A stretch of 64,000 nt of DNA from Terriglobia bacterium (GCA_020072585.1 JAIQGL010000015.1:62001-126000); one strand, 5' to 3'; shown: positions 37,101-46,269, counted from the stretch's first letter. Numbers and translations: made by a program. Notes: generated from the sequence alone by a model not told the origin.

Positions 37101-40100
37101 TGGGACGCAACAACCATACCTTTTGGCGATGCCGTGCTCGGGTTTCCTGCCTCAGGTACGCCTGACTTCAATCGGCTGACCGCACAGCTGCAATGGCTTG
37201 ATGAAATGGTGGATGCAGTCGGCGACCTGGTGTTGGCGGAGAGTACTCATCACCTGGTGCAGGGGAATCCGTTGCGTTCCGGAGCAACCCTGGATGCAAT
37301 TGCCGGTGGAGAGATTCCCCCACATGAGATGGAGGTGATTCGAACGCCTCGAACCGGTATCGGGCTTACGCACCGGATGCTCGTGCTCTTCTCCAAGGCC
37401 CCCAGTTATCCGACTCCAGGCTGGCCCTTGAATGCAACGCACATGCGGGCCGTGGTTGAACCGGTAATGAATACGCTGGCGGCGCAGCTTCTGCCCGATC
37501 CGTCCCGTACCCAGTGCCGTATTGAATTTGTCAATCGTACGAGCGGGCTTGTGGTGGGAGCGGCCGATGTCGCGCTCACAGCGCTTCAGATTTCAGCGCT
37601 TGACGCCGTCTACATGACGCAAAGTTTGCAGGGACCGCAGCGCGCGGAGATCGAAGAGCGGTTGCTCTATTTCGCAATCAAGACCCAACCGATTCCCGCC
37701 AACGCCGATCTTCGGCTCAATTATGATTTGCCATCAACACCTGGAAACTTTACTCTCCGGCAATTTGCTGAAGTTGCCCGTACCGTGCGAGGTCTGATTG
37801 GCAACGCACGCGCCATCGACGGACGTGACCTCGCCATGCCCGGAGACACAGCGAACCCGGCAATGGATTTAGCCGAGGTGAGCACACGTGTTACAGCGAT
37901 ACAGCAATCGTTCAACAACGCTCTCACCACGCTCCTGGCAGCGATAGCAAGTGTGAGGGGCGCGTCCGCGACAAGCGTGGACGTGCTTGCCAACGCCTTG
38001 TTCCCGGCGGCTGCATTCGGAATTCCGGGCGCAGTCCCGGTCATTACCGTGGGAAATACGGCACAAACCCGGGCTGACATGCTCTTCCAGGGTGACTCGG
38101 TAGCCAGAGAGATGGATACGCGCCTGAAGCGGATCGCCAATTTGTCCCTCCCCGCCGGTTCCACGCCGGAGGCGCAACGTGACTACGAGCTAACTCGCTT
38201 GCGTGAGCTATTTGGTGCGGACTTCAGGATCATGTTCTGGATCACGCCCCAGAATGCAGCCAGCCTTAAGACTACATTTGCCGCCAGCACAAGCTTACAG
38301 GGAACAAATCCCATGGAATCGATTACATGGTTCCAACGCGCCGCGAATGTGCGCAACGGCGTGGCCCGGCTGCGCGACGCGCTTGAATATGCTGAGGCGC
38401 TCGGAACAGGCGCAAAACTCGCCTTGCAAGTCGGACAGCTTCCATATCAAAACGGTGACCGCTGGGCCGCTCTGAAGGGAACATTTCCGCCCGGACTGCT
38501 ATCTCTGGTAGCGCATATGCCACTTCCTCAGGCAGTTACATTTGATCAACCGGTGGCAGGGCTGCTCATCGATGAATGGAATGAGATGATCCCGAAAGCG
38601 AAGGAAATTACCGGCCTCACATTTCACTATGATCAGCCGAGCGCCGCGCCTCCACAAACCATGTTGCTGGCAGTGGCGCCGGATGACCGTCCGGTGTGGG
38701 ACCTGGATACGCTTCAGGCAACGCTGGTGGATACGCTCAATCTGGCAAAGGTGCGGGCTTTTCCGGCGGACCGCCGGACAGAGCTGCCCTGGGTTGAAGG
38801 CCGGCTGCCGCGAGGCGCGCAAATGAGCGCTGACAATGAAACCTGGCAATGGTCAACGCACGATCCCACGCCGCTTTCGACTGCGCCGGCTCATGTATCG
38901 GCAATACTTGCAGGTGAGCACCAACATTTCTTTTATGGAGCCACTGAGACGCTCAAGATTGCGCCCGGCGATACTCTGTTTGCTTACGTCTACCTTGATC
39001 CTGTCAATCCTCCGAGGGAAGTCATGCTCCAATGGAATGATGGCACCTGGGAACATCGTGCGTATTGGGGTGAGAACCTCATCGGATGGGGACAGGATGG
39101 CACAATATCCCGGCGCTGCATCGGAGCGCTTCCACCTTTGGGACAGTGGCTGCGTCTCGAAGTCCCCGCTGCCCTGGTGGGATTGGAAGGACGTGATCTG
39201 AATGGCATGGCATTTACTTTGTGGGATGGACGGGCTGCCTGGGACCGCAGCGGCCGTCTTCCGGCGCAGCCCATGTCAGTCAATGTTGCTGATGATCGCA
39301 ATGAAACTGTGTGGTTTGACGAAAAGCTTCCTGTAGGCGCCTCTCTTTTTTCGAATGCCGATTCCTGGCAGTGGGTGACGCGTGACCCGGCGCCGCGTGA
39401 CGCCAGCTTCATTCATCAGTCAAACAACACCGGGGCTGTGCATCAACATTATTTTCTGCTCCCGAGCGAGGTCGCTTGGGTGGATGATGAGTTACCAGCA
39501 GGCGCAGTTCCGAGTGCTGATCCCATTGCGGAGACCTGGCAATGGGTCAGCCAGAATCCCGCACCGCTGTTTGGGAGCCTGGCGCATCAGTCGGCCATTG
39601 TTGCCGGCGGGCATCAGCACTATTTTTCCGGAGCCGCTGCGCTCCGCGTGGCCCCGGGAGCCATGCTGTTTGCTCATGTCTACCTTGATCCTGCAAACCC
39701 GCCCAGGGAAGTGATGTTGCAATGGAATGACGGTTCCTGGGAACACCGCGCTTACTGGGGCGAAAACATGATCGCGTGGGGAACTGCCGGCACGATCAGC
39801 CGCTACTTCATGGGGCCCCTGCCGCAGCCGGGACAGTGGGTGCGACTGGAAGTTCCGGCCAGGCTCGTTGGCCTGGAAAATCACGACATCAACGGCATGG
39901 CTTTCACGCTTTGGGATGGACGCGCAACCTGGGACCACGCCGGCATTACGCCGCAGCAGTCGGCATTCAATGTGGGAAAAGGCGATGTTCTCTACGCCGA
40001 CGTTTATCTGGACGTGGTCAACACCCCTGCCACGGTAATGCTGCAATGGAACGATGGAAGTTGGGAGCATCGTGCTTACTGGGGTGCAAATAATATTCCC

Positions 40101-40322
40101 TACGGCGTGGACCAGAGTCCAAGCCGTAGACCCATGGGCGCGCTGCCCATGGCGGGACAATGGGTGCGACTTACTGTCCCGGCCAGACTGGTAGGACTGG
40201 AAGGACGAGAGGTGAAAGGTATGGCTTTTTCGCTCTCCAATGGCCGCGCCAGTTGGAATCGGGCTGGAACAATTTCCGCGCCGCTGTCACCGTCACTGGT
40301 GTTTGCGGCTGGAGTGATTTGA
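34146..40322 (+). CDS. Giant 2058-aa protein with C-terminal WQW/HQHYF and VMLQWNDG repeats
   Basis: A 2058-residue protein; the start at 34146 overlaps the coiled-coil gene by four bases. Residues 10-100 are coiled coil. A conserved-looking domain follows (LLLPIRLETRF, IRIYPDDIHIDTHEPLLT, then RAAWIGRI and LRVGTQPYGLLPV). Another coiled coil occupies about 720-960, and a mixed region extends to about 1540. The C-terminal 500 residues hold two kinds of repeat: a WQW...HQH(Y/F)F unit three times and a YLD-VMLQWNDG-WEHRAYWG-N unit three times (38784-40290), beta-sandwich-like and probably glycan- or protein-binding. No signal peptide, membrane helix or catalytic motif is seen. It is presumably the scaffold or tip of an assembly made by this operon. 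Confidence 0.65.
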   Translation: MRPVTSPEPIEIDPDLELQRTQRLQELRALYDAAVTRLETAKRHQSDVQVASNQMQNELNQTQAQVPAAQQDAATKRSAADTRKARVAELRAAYDAATARLLGSVDTRQPILLLPIRLETRFMRSSLAGPVELLIRIYPDDIHIDTHEPLLTADEQRWGVFFQQQKNATDDVKKRAWRQLVERFGVRRAAWIGRISALPPTTPRTASWTRAPYSKVLPDRWVAVAYRGDQPAATVWGKDILGNDIGDFLPTGPAPVTPATPPTASNPALPAVDDGMRWMVDFAVAENAGMALRIPLTDEQAARGFERLIVVGVRNLDTTNTAALVVEMLEAQHYTQGLSLLPQNTPTNNTEAAASGFGAGERDADVAYSVEQGSPLLAATPPLTDNWLDGHWLAWALGITTATFEHIHYADGTEQRDARRTNRQLWPQDTPWLRRLLISGDAGNISDFIRDHFSSYVIARGPLPTLRVGTQPYGLLPVTAFERLCLRPRSGLEALFLQRFRSLQSVWKRAAALAPSVTRGNDLVQVMAGSGTACRYLAQDFQNNTPLPAVEVALADLVPKLLLGGNPVLLAETLDACSHRFDAWVTSLAARRLDELRRSSADGIRLGGYGWLEDVRPSPPWQTATPPAGVPGPVFQSPSNMGFVQAPSLAHATTAAILRSGYLSHLDQGDGNPFAINLSSDRVRRAEWLLQGVRQGQSLGALLGYRFERRLHENNLDQYIARFRTLAAIKQNDELANAYAQVRIKQQLYDDVKTLRDEAAQARASATAWRIEKESRQLTRQQYQNTMDVFVALQAQVQSAATASASALTAANQHRAAILQSTLHRTTINKPGFGAVEIVDSASLIEEVDVDGWKAAQAQLDAALQQARTTEANLRQRLADAKPAYDIAVQQAARLDDPNNPQSVPAAKAAEDQQTHLADGFDLQATTKEGQPGKAEQDLAAARLTLAQTITAQWQKSLVSVAANNVVDGLELRRRWSTGRQTPTRWDATTIPFGDAVLGFPASGTPDFNRLTAQLQWLDEMVDAVGDLVLAESTHHLVQGNPLRSGATLDAIAGGEIPPHEMEVIRTPRTGIGLTHRMLVLFSKAPSYPTPGWPLNATHMRAVVEPVMNTLAAQLLPDPSRTQCRIEFVNRTSGLVVGAADVALTALQISALDAVYMTQSLQGPQRAEIEERLLYFAIKTQPIPANADLRLNYDLPSTPGNFTLRQFAEVARTVRGLIGNARAIDGRDLAMPGDTANPAMDLAEVSTRVTAIQQSFNNALTTLLAAIASVRGASATSVDVLANALFPAAAFGIPGAVPVITVGNTAQTRADMLFQGDSVAREMDTRLKRIANLSLPAGSTPEAQRDYELTRLRELFGADFRIMFWITPQNAASLKTTFAASTSLQGTNPMESITWFQRAANVRNGVARLRDALEYAEALGTGAKLALQVGQLPYQNGDRWAALKGTFPPGLLSLVAHMPLPQAVTFDQPVAGLLIDEWNEMIPKAKEITGLTFHYDQPSAAPPQTMLLAVAPDDRPVWDLDTLQATLVDTLNLAKVRAFPADRRTELPWVEGRLPRGAQMSADNETWQWSTHDPTPLSTAPAHVSAILAGEHQHFFYGATETLKIAPGDTLFAYVYLDPVNPPREVMLQWNDGTWEHRAYWGENLIGWGQDGTISRRCIGALPPLGQWLRLEVPAALVGLEGRDLNGMAFTLWDGRAAWDRSGRLPAQPMSVNVADDRNETVWFDEKLPVGASLFSNADSWQWVTRDPAPRDASFIHQSNNTGAVHQHYFLLPSEVAWVDDELPAGAVPSADPIAETWQWVSQNPAPLFGSLAHQSAIVAGGHQHYFSGAAALRVAPGAMLFAHVYLDPANPPREVMLQWNDGSWEHRAYWGENMIAWGTAGTISRYFMGPLPQPGQWVRLEVPARLVGLENHDINGMAFTLWDGRATWDHAGITPQQSAFNVGKGDVLYADVYLDVVNTPATVMLQWNDGSWEHRAYWGANNIPYGVDQSPSRRPMGALPMAGQWVRLTVPARLVGLEGREVKGMAFSLSNGRASWNRAGTISAPLSPSLVFAAGVI
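38784..40290 (+). repeat. Tandem repeats at the C-terminus of the 2058-aa protein
   Basis: In-frame repeats in the order A1-B1, A2, A3-B2, B3. A units (about 50 residues) share LPxGA, WQW, xPxP and HQH(Y/F)F. B units (about 95 residues) share VYLD, VMLQWNDG, WEHRAYWG, GQW(L/V)RL and GMAF(T/S)L. B1 and B2 are nearly identical at DNA level over short stretches, pointing to recent duplication. Confidence 0.8.
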
Positions 40323-40324
40323 CG

Positions 40325-42058
40325 ATGAAACAGCTTGATCTGGTAAATCAATGCCCTGATATGCGAGACGGATTGCAGGCCCGCGTGCACGATCCGCTGT
40401 TGTTGCTGGCGCGCCAGTGGCAGACGGGAGAATTCAAGGCCGACGATGCAGGATCACCGGTAGGCGCATACCTGAGCGTCGAGAACACCGCCGTGAGCCG
40501 GTATCGGCTCGGTGTTGTCGCCACGAATCCAGCCAGGGACTATCTCAAGGACAAGCTGCCGCTGGAGACTCTGGTGGAAAGAGAGTCTATTGTCCCGGCA
40601 GCAGGAAAACATCTCCGGACTGCCGTTCAATCAGGGCAACATTTTGTACGGTTGCTGAATGGAGCCGGACTGGCGCGCTATGTTCCCGCGCTGCTCAATG
40701 CTTTTAAACTCCAGCCTCCCACTCCAACAGAGCGAGCCTCGTTAGACAACGACACGTTGAGTTACCTGGGAGTTATGGCGACACGCGTCATCGATGGTAT
40801 TGCGCTCTATAACAAACTTGTTCCAGGCCGTCAGTCCAGCGGCCAGATAGTGCTGCCTACTGATGCGCCTTTCAATACCGTGGTGGCCGCGGACCAGCCG
40901 GCCATGATAGGGGTAGTGAGTAATTTACTGACGTGGCACGAAACACTCTTCAGCCAACCCAGTGGAAATGAAAGCGCGTGGATCAAGGAGCGGATGGAGT
41001 ATACCTTCGCCGTCTCTGGAGCAACGACAAAGGGAGAACTGGCGCTCAATGCTCCCGAATATCATGACGGAACTCTCGACTGGTTCAGCTTCGATGTCGA
41101 CACGACGCAAACACTTGGAGCTGGCGTTCAGGCGGCGAGCACGTCCTCTACGTTCCTGCCGTCACCAGTTACCTTCCGGGGTATGCCGTCAAACCGGTTC
41201 TGGGAGTTGGAAGATGGCAGCGTTAACTTTGCCAACATCGAGGCTGCGCCGCGGGACCTGGCACGCGCATTGCTTGTAACTTTTGCTTTGGAGTTCGGCA
41301 ATGATTGGTTCCTGGTGCCCGTGGAAACTCCTGTAGGCTCTCTGAGCGCCATAAGAGCGCTGGTTGTCACCAACACATTTGGGGAAAAACTACTGCTGCG
41401 GCATACCACCGCGGTCGATGGCGCAACGCCGGCATGGCGAATGTTTGGTTTGTCATCCAGCCAGGGCAGTGATGCCGCCACGGCGGCAAAGTTCACGGAT
41501 GTATTCTTTCTTCCTCCAGTGCTCGGGCCCAATCTTGAAGCTGATCCGGTGGAAGATGTGCTGCTGCTCCGCGATGAGATGGCGAGCATGGCATGGGCTG
41601 TTGAACGCACAGTGGAAAGCCCGGGAGGCCGCCGTCTGGACCGGTATGAGAACACTGTCCAAAAACCGCAGCCAGCCGCAACGGGAGCAACAGCGACTGG
41701 CTCGCAGCCAGGCGCATTGAAACGATTTGTGTATCGCATGGGCACGAGTGTGCCTGATTACTGGATTCCATTTTTGCCTGTACAGACAGGATCGGCAGTG
41801 CAACTCAGACGCGGATCATTGCCGGGAATACAGCCGGGCAGCATGATCCAGCCGCTGGGCCGCCTCCTTGTTCCCGGACAGGACCTGTTTCTGCGCGATG
41901 AGGAAGTTCCACGCGAAGGAGCGCGCGTCACTCGCAGCTATCAGCATGCGCGCTGGTCGGATGGTTCCACGCATGTATGGGTGGGACGCCGCAAAGAACC
42001 AGGCCGTGGCGAAGGATCGAGCGGTTTGCGGTTCGACATTCTCGACTCGCACTCATGA
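40325..42058 (+). CDS. Unknown 577-aa protein, last gene of the giant-protein operon
   Basis: A 577-residue product starting two bases after the giant gene. The opening MRDGLQARVHDPLLLLARQWQ then GEFKADDAGSPV is a strong, regular signature that I recall from unnamed proteins in several phyla but cannot name. The middle contains WFSFDVDTTQTLG and a WELEDGSVNFANIEA block, then EDVLLLRDEMASMAWAVER, all looking like a conserved soluble fold. The end (FLRDEEVPREGARVTRSYQ, then WVGRRKEPGRGEGSSGL) is basic. No signal peptide or membrane segment. Tight spacing argues that all six proteins act together. A start from 40160 would lie within the giant gene and is rejected. Confidence 0.62.
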   Translation: MKQLDLVNQCPDMRDGLQARVHDPLLLLARQWQTGEFKADDAGSPVGAYLSVENTAVSRYRLGVVATNPARDYLKDKLPLETLVERESIVPAAGKHLRTAVQSGQHFVRLLNGAGLARYVPALLNAFKLQPPTPTERASLDNDTLSYLGVMATRVIDGIALYNKLVPGRQSSGQIVLPTDAPFNTVVAADQPAMIGVVSNLLTWHETLFSQPSGNESAWIKERMEYTFAVSGATTKGELALNAPEYHDGTLDWFSFDVDTTQTLGAGVQAASTSSTFLPSPVTFRGMPSNRFWELEDGSVNFANIEAAPRDLARALLVTFALEFGNDWFLVPVETPVGSLSAIRALVVTNTFGEKLLLRHTTAVDGATPAWRMFGLSSSQGSDAATAAKFTDVFFLPPVLGPNLEADPVEDVLLLRDEMASMAWAVERTVESPGGRRLDRYENTVQKPQPAATGATATGSQPGALKRFVYRMGTSVPDYWIPFLPVQTGSAVQLRRGSLPGIQPGSMIQPLGRLLVPGQDLFLRDEEVPREGARVTRSYQHARWSDGSTHVWVGRRKEPGRGEGSSGLRFDILDSHS

Positions 42059-42170
42059 CATCCCGAGCCATGAAATATTCTTGAGCTCGTGTAGTCAAAA
42101 AAGTCCTGAAAATGGATTTTTGTTTTTCCTATATATCAAGGAAGGAATGTTGTTTGGAGCTGGGATTTTG

Positions 42171-44543
42171 CTACTGAATTTTTCCGTATTCTCTTTTTGC
42201 CTGCTGCAGGATCGGCGTGTCCGGATCGGCGTTTGACCAGGCGGAGAAGAAATCAGCGTAGGCCTTGCGGGCGCCCACGACATCGCCAGTCAACATCAGG
42301 GAGCGGGCTAATCCCAGATAGGCGAGAGCATGCCGCTGCGAGGAGGCATTGATGCCTGGATGGTCCAAGATTTTCTGGAATTGCTCTGCCGCCTCCCGCC
42401 CCCGATGGGCCCGGCGATAAGCTTCGCCACGAAGATATACCGGCGATAACCCGGCAAATTCACAAAGATCATAGGGAGCAGCCTGCTCCAGCAACACGAT
42501 GGCCTTTAATGGATTGTTGCGCTGCAATTCAATCGCGGCCTGGGTGCTCGCGAGGGCGGCATGGTTGAGCACTGAGTGCCGGGGGAAGCGTTGGTGCAGG
42601 CTATCCACCAGCTCTTGCGCTCGGCGGACATCGCCGGATAGTGCCAGGGCCTCCGCGGCTGTTTCCTCGGCATCAATTCCGTGCCCGATTTTCAGCGCGG
42701 CTGCTGCATGCTCCCGTGCGGTTTTATAGTCACCGAAATCGGCTTCCGCCAGGCCTGCGCCGGCCATGGAATAAGCAGGACTGTCGCTGAGCCCACTTTC
42801 CTGTGAACTCGTCCAGCTGCGCGAGAATAACTGTTCGGCCGATGCTAGCCTTCCTGCGGCGGCGAGCGAAGCTGCCTGCGTGGTCAGCATGTCATTCTCG
42901 CGGTCTGTACCATGCGCCCAATCCATCTCCTGCTGCATTGCCGCCTGGTCATGATGAAGCATGGCGATCTCAAACAGCACCTGGTGTGTGTACAGGCTAT
43001 CGTGCTTGCCGGCACTGGCCTGCTGGCTGATCTGCTTTGCATCATCGATTCGGTTCAACGCCAGATACGCCATGGCCAGATTGGCATACGGCACGTAGCG
43101 GTTTGGGTCAAGAGCCAGCGCGCTTTGAGCGGCTGCTGCCGCCCGTTCATATTGTCCCACGACCTGGTAAACAGCGCTCAGATTGCTGAATGGCTGCGGG
43201 TCGCGAGGATACATCGCAGTCGCTACCTCATATGTCTCTATCAGCTTGTCTGTTTCGCCCAGGGCTTGATAGTAACGGGCGGTGAGATAAAGTCTTTCCC
43301 GTTCACTGAGGTTGGCCCGCAGATCAAAGGCCTTCTTGAAACACTCGTTCGATCGCTCGCTTTCACCAAGGTTGCGGTAGATCGTGCCCATCTGCGCATA
43401 GGCCAGGGCAAAATTAGGATCAAGCTCGATTGCGTGCTGGAAAAGAGGGAGCGCCTCCTTCTCTGCCGCGCGAGCGCGTTGTTCCATTCCCAACGAGTAA
43501 GCCTTCAGGGCTTCCAGTGATGTTGTTGTCGCCTGCTCGAGGGGAACATCAAACTTCTGGATTGTGGCCAGCGATTCACCCAGCCGCGCGCGCATTCTGG
43601 ACGCGGCCTTGCCCAGTAGGGGCAGGACCTCTTCTTTGTTTCTCGCCTCAACCTGCTCTCTAGCCAGCGTTGTTGCATCAGCACAATTGTCAGCCTCAAT
43701 GGAAACCACATAAGTGGTGCCCAGGCGCGTAATGGAACCTGCAATCAGGACCTTGGTTCCCAACCGCTGACAGACTTCCCGGGCTAAGGGCATGAGGACT
43801 TTCGCCTCGGCCGGACGCCCCATCAATCGCAGGGTCTCGCGCACGCGTTGCGTGGAAGCCAGTTCCAGGAACGGCGACTGGCCAAGTTCAACCGCCATGC
43901 CCTCCTTTAAAGTGCCATCGAAGACAGACTCGCCGGTGGAATTTTCAAAGTCGGCGAGAAGAATGGAATCCTTTACACTCAAAGCTCCGGAAGCGCTCAG
44001 GTGTCCTGATCCAGTTCGCACCGTTATAATAAGGATGGCCGCGATGGTGACGGACATGGCAATCCATGTCCTGACGCCAATTCGCGACGTCCATGAAGAC
44101 AATTGTGCGTGGAGCCCCGTGGCTCTGGACTCCTGGAGCGTAATTTCTTCCCGGGAATGTTGTTCGATGACGATGGTTTCTTGCGCAGTAGCATCGATGC
44201 CAGCTTCACCTCTGGAAAGCTCTCGTACTTCAGCTACAAACCGGTAGCCTTGACCGGGTACAGTTGCAATGTAGCGCCGGTCCTGGGGGGAATCTCCCAG
44301 GGCTTTTCGCAACATGGAGACATGTTGCGTCAGATTGGCCTCCTCAACAAAGGTGTTTGGCCACACCGCCTTAAGCAGGGCGTCCTTTGAAACGGTCTGG
44401 TTAGGATGCTGGATCAGGACCAGCAGGATCTCGAAGGTCTTGGCAGTAAGCGATACCGCCTTATCTTCCTCAAGGAGCACTCCCCGGTCTGCGTCCACCC
44501 GAAATTTGCCGAATTCATACAAGTGATTGACTACAACCGGCAT
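42171..44543 (-). CDS. CadC-like transcription regulator: winged helix, membrane segment, TPR array
   Basis: A 790-residue protein of a type very common in acidobacteria. The N-terminal OmpR/CadC winged helix (about 1-105) shows LTAKTFEILLVLIQHPNQTVSK and YRFVAEV. A single membrane helix lies near 165-190 (WIAMSVTIAAILIITV). The next domain (about 200-340) resembles the TolB-N-like FlgO domain of this family. TPR-type helical repeats fill 350-770. The DNA-binding part is cytoplasmic and the TPR part should be periplasmic. It is convergent with the giant operon, ending 112 bases from its last gene, so it may sense or regulate that operon, though no operator could be identified. Confidence 0.85.
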   Translation of the reverse strand: MPVVVNHLYEFGKFRVDADRGVLLEEDKAVSLTAKTFEILLVLIQHPNQTVSKDALLKAVWPNTFVEEANLTQHVSMLRKALGDSPQDRRYIATVPGQGYRFVAEVRELSRGEAGIDATAQETIVIEQHSREEITLQESRATGLHAQLSSWTSRIGVRTWIAMSVTIAAILIITVRTGSGHLSASGALSVKDSILLADFENSTGESVFDGTLKEGMAVELGQSPFLELASTQRVRETLRLMGRPAEAKVLMPLAREVCQRLGTKVLIAGSITRLGTTYVVSIEADNCADATTLAREQVEARNKEEVLPLLGKAASRMRARLGESLATIQKFDVPLEQATTTSLEALKAYSLGMEQRARAAEKEALPLFQHAIELDPNFALAYAQMGTIYRNLGESERSNECFKKAFDLRANLSERERLYLTARYYQALGETDKLIETYEVATAMYPRDPQPFSNLSAVYQVVGQYERAAAAAQSALALDPNRYVPYANLAMAYLALNRIDDAKQISQQASAGKHDSLYTHQVLFEIAMLHHDQAAMQQEMDWAHGTDRENDMLTTQAASLAAAGRLASAEQLFSRSWTSSQESGLSDSPAYSMAGAGLAEADFGDYKTAREHAAAALKIGHGIDAEETAAEALALSGDVRRAQELVDSLHQRFPRHSVLNHAALASTQAAIELQRNNPLKAIVLLEQAAPYDLCEFAGLSPVYLRGEAYRRAHRGREAAEQFQKILDHPGINASSQRHALAYLGLARSLMLTGDVVGARKAYADFFSAWSNADPDTPILQQAKREYGKIQ

Positions 44544-45228
44544 AGCGGCCTTTCAGACCATTTTAGAAGATTTTAGAGCTGCGATGAGGACATTTGAGTC
44601 CAGTCCCATGCAGGATCAGCACGTGTTGGAGCGTTGATGACCGCCGCCTGTGAAGATCAGCGGTTGGTGATCACCTCAGGAGGCACCCGTCAGGTATGAC
44701 GAGAATCTCTCGGAATTGATTGAGAGCAGCCGAATCACCGTTTATCGCCGGCGATATGCCCCGAGCGTCTGCCAACAATGTGGTCAAAAAATGGAAATGA
44801 TGAAATCGAGCCTTGACGACATTGTGATCAACAAACGAGAACAACTCATCGAGTTTGAGAAATCTTCTCTCCTTCAAAAGAGCGAGACATGGCCTCAATC
44901 TCTGTTCAGCCGGCTATTCAAGTCCATTGGTCGAACGCACCCAACATGAGCAAGCAACATGGATGCTCGCTCCGCCCCATGCGATTCAGAAAATATGCGT
45001 GCAGTTGGGTGCAGTACCGCAAAAGATTTAAGGAGAGAGCATGAATGTGCTGGCTATTCGACGAGATTGCATCTTTGGCCACAGAACAACGTGGCCATAC
45101 TGAGTAGCCCTTTGCGCGAAGTACTGGAGGCCCGGGCTCGGGGCCCGTGTCTCCAGTCACTTTGGACAGAGAAGGACCAAGAAGAAAGATTTGCGGCACC
45201 AGACATTACAGGACTAAGGAGATTCCAG
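44544..45228. other. Intergenic region before the methyltransferase
   Basis: 685 bases. The only candidate is a TTG-initiated 77-codon frame at 44716-44949 with a CxxCG zinc-ribbon-like motif, too weak to accept. A GGTGATCACC palindrome lies at 44666-44675. The methyltransferase frame is open upstream to 44959 but its ribosome binding site places the start at 45229. Confidence 0.5.
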
Positions 45229-46269
45229 ATGAACACAGAGCAGCTCAAATCAGCTACCAATCAAGGCGAGGCCATACGTTCGGGACCGTCGCCCGAAAAA
45301 TTCTTCGAGACCATAACGGCGTATCAGCGCACCGCAGCGTTGAAGGCAGCCATCGATCTTGATCTTTTTACCGCCATTGGCGAAGGCCAAAAGACCGTTC
45401 CGCTGTTGGCGAAGAGAATCGACAGCACAGAGCGTTCGGTGCGGATCCTTTGCGACGCACTCGCGGCGATTGGATTTCTCACCAAGGCAGGAGACAGGTA
45501 CGGACTCACGGCAGACACGGCAGTGTTTCTCGATAAAAAATCACCGGCCTATGTCGGATCAGCAACGGTTTTCATGGCGTCGCTGGCCGTCACCGGCGCC
45601 TTCACAGACCTTGCCACCGTGGCGCGTTCTGGCCGCCCGCAGCAGCTATTTACTGAGGTCGAACATACAGCGTGGGTTGATTTTGCCAGCAGCATGGCAC
45701 CGTTGTCTTATCTGGCAGCCCAGGAGACAGCCAAGCTTCTGGGCAAGGGTTCGCCAATGAAGGTACTGGACATTGCAGCGGGACACGGGATGTATGGGAT
45801 TGCTGTGGCCCAGCAGAACCCTAAAGCGAAAGTTGTTGCCCTGGATTGGCCAACCGTGCTGGCAGTCGCTCAGGAGAACGCCCGGCGGGCCGGGATCGCT
45901 GACCGCTACATTTTGCTTCCCGGCGATGCCTTGGAGATCGGCTTTGGTTCTGGATTCGACGCTGTGCTTGTTCCAAATCTGTTGCATCACTGGGACCGGC
46001 CAACGAATGAACGCTTTCTGCAAAAGGTCTATAACGCCCTGGGCGCCGGAGGCCGTGTTGTTATCGTCGAATTCACTCCCAATGAGGACCATGTTTCGCC
46101 GACCATTCCGGCTCTCTTTGCCTTGAACATGCTTGCGCTCACAGCCGGGGGCGACGCATATTCCGTTAAAGAACACCTGACGATGCTCAGCGCCGCAGGG
46201 TTCTCGCATTGTGAGATCCAGGCGCTGTTACCAACCCCGCTCACTGCGATTGTTGCAATAAAAAGTTAG
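45229..46269 (+). CDS. SAM-dependent O-methyltransferase (dimerisation-domain type)
   Basis: A 346-residue class I methyltransferase. An N-terminal winged-helix dimerisation domain (about 20-105: KAAIDLDLFTAIGEG then VRILCDALAAIGFL) is followed by a Rossmann domain with motif I VLDIAAGHGMYGIAVA near 180 and acidic motif LDWPTV. LVPNLLHHWD near 245 matches the post-motif-III region of hydroxyneurosporene/acetylserotonin-type O-methyltransferases. The start at 45229 follows TAAGGAGATT. Cytoplasmic. It heads a same-strand row with a secreted cupin, a flavin monooxygenase, a small membrane protein and a dehydrogenase fragment, perhaps a small secondary-metabolite or detoxification set. Substrate unknown. 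Confidence 0.85.
   Translation: MNTEQLKSATNQGEAIRSGPSPEKFFETITAYQRTAALKAAIDLDLFTAIGEGQKTVPLLAKRIDSTERSVRILCDALAAIGFLTKAGDRYGLTADTAVFLDKKSPAYVGSATVFMASLAVTGAFTDLATVARSGRPQQLFTEVEHTAWVDFASSMAPLSYLAAQETAKLLGKGSPMKVLDIAAGHGMYGIAVAQQNPKAKVVALDWPTVLAVAQENARRAGIADRYILLPGDALEIGFGSGFDAVLVPNLLHHWDRPTNERFLQKVYNALGAGGRVVIVEFTPNEDHVSPTIPALFALNMLALTAGGDAYSVKEHLTMLSAAGFSHCEIQALLPTPLTAIVAIKS

Noticed and set aside
25575-42058. The giant operon as a prophage tail or contractile injection system
   Set aside because: No sheath, tube, baseplate, spike, AAA ATPase, terminase or capsid gene is visible.
44716-44949. A 77-codon frame with CQQCGQKM, zinc-ribbon-like
   Set aside because: TTG start without a clear ribosome binding site and no recognisable fold; left as possible debris.
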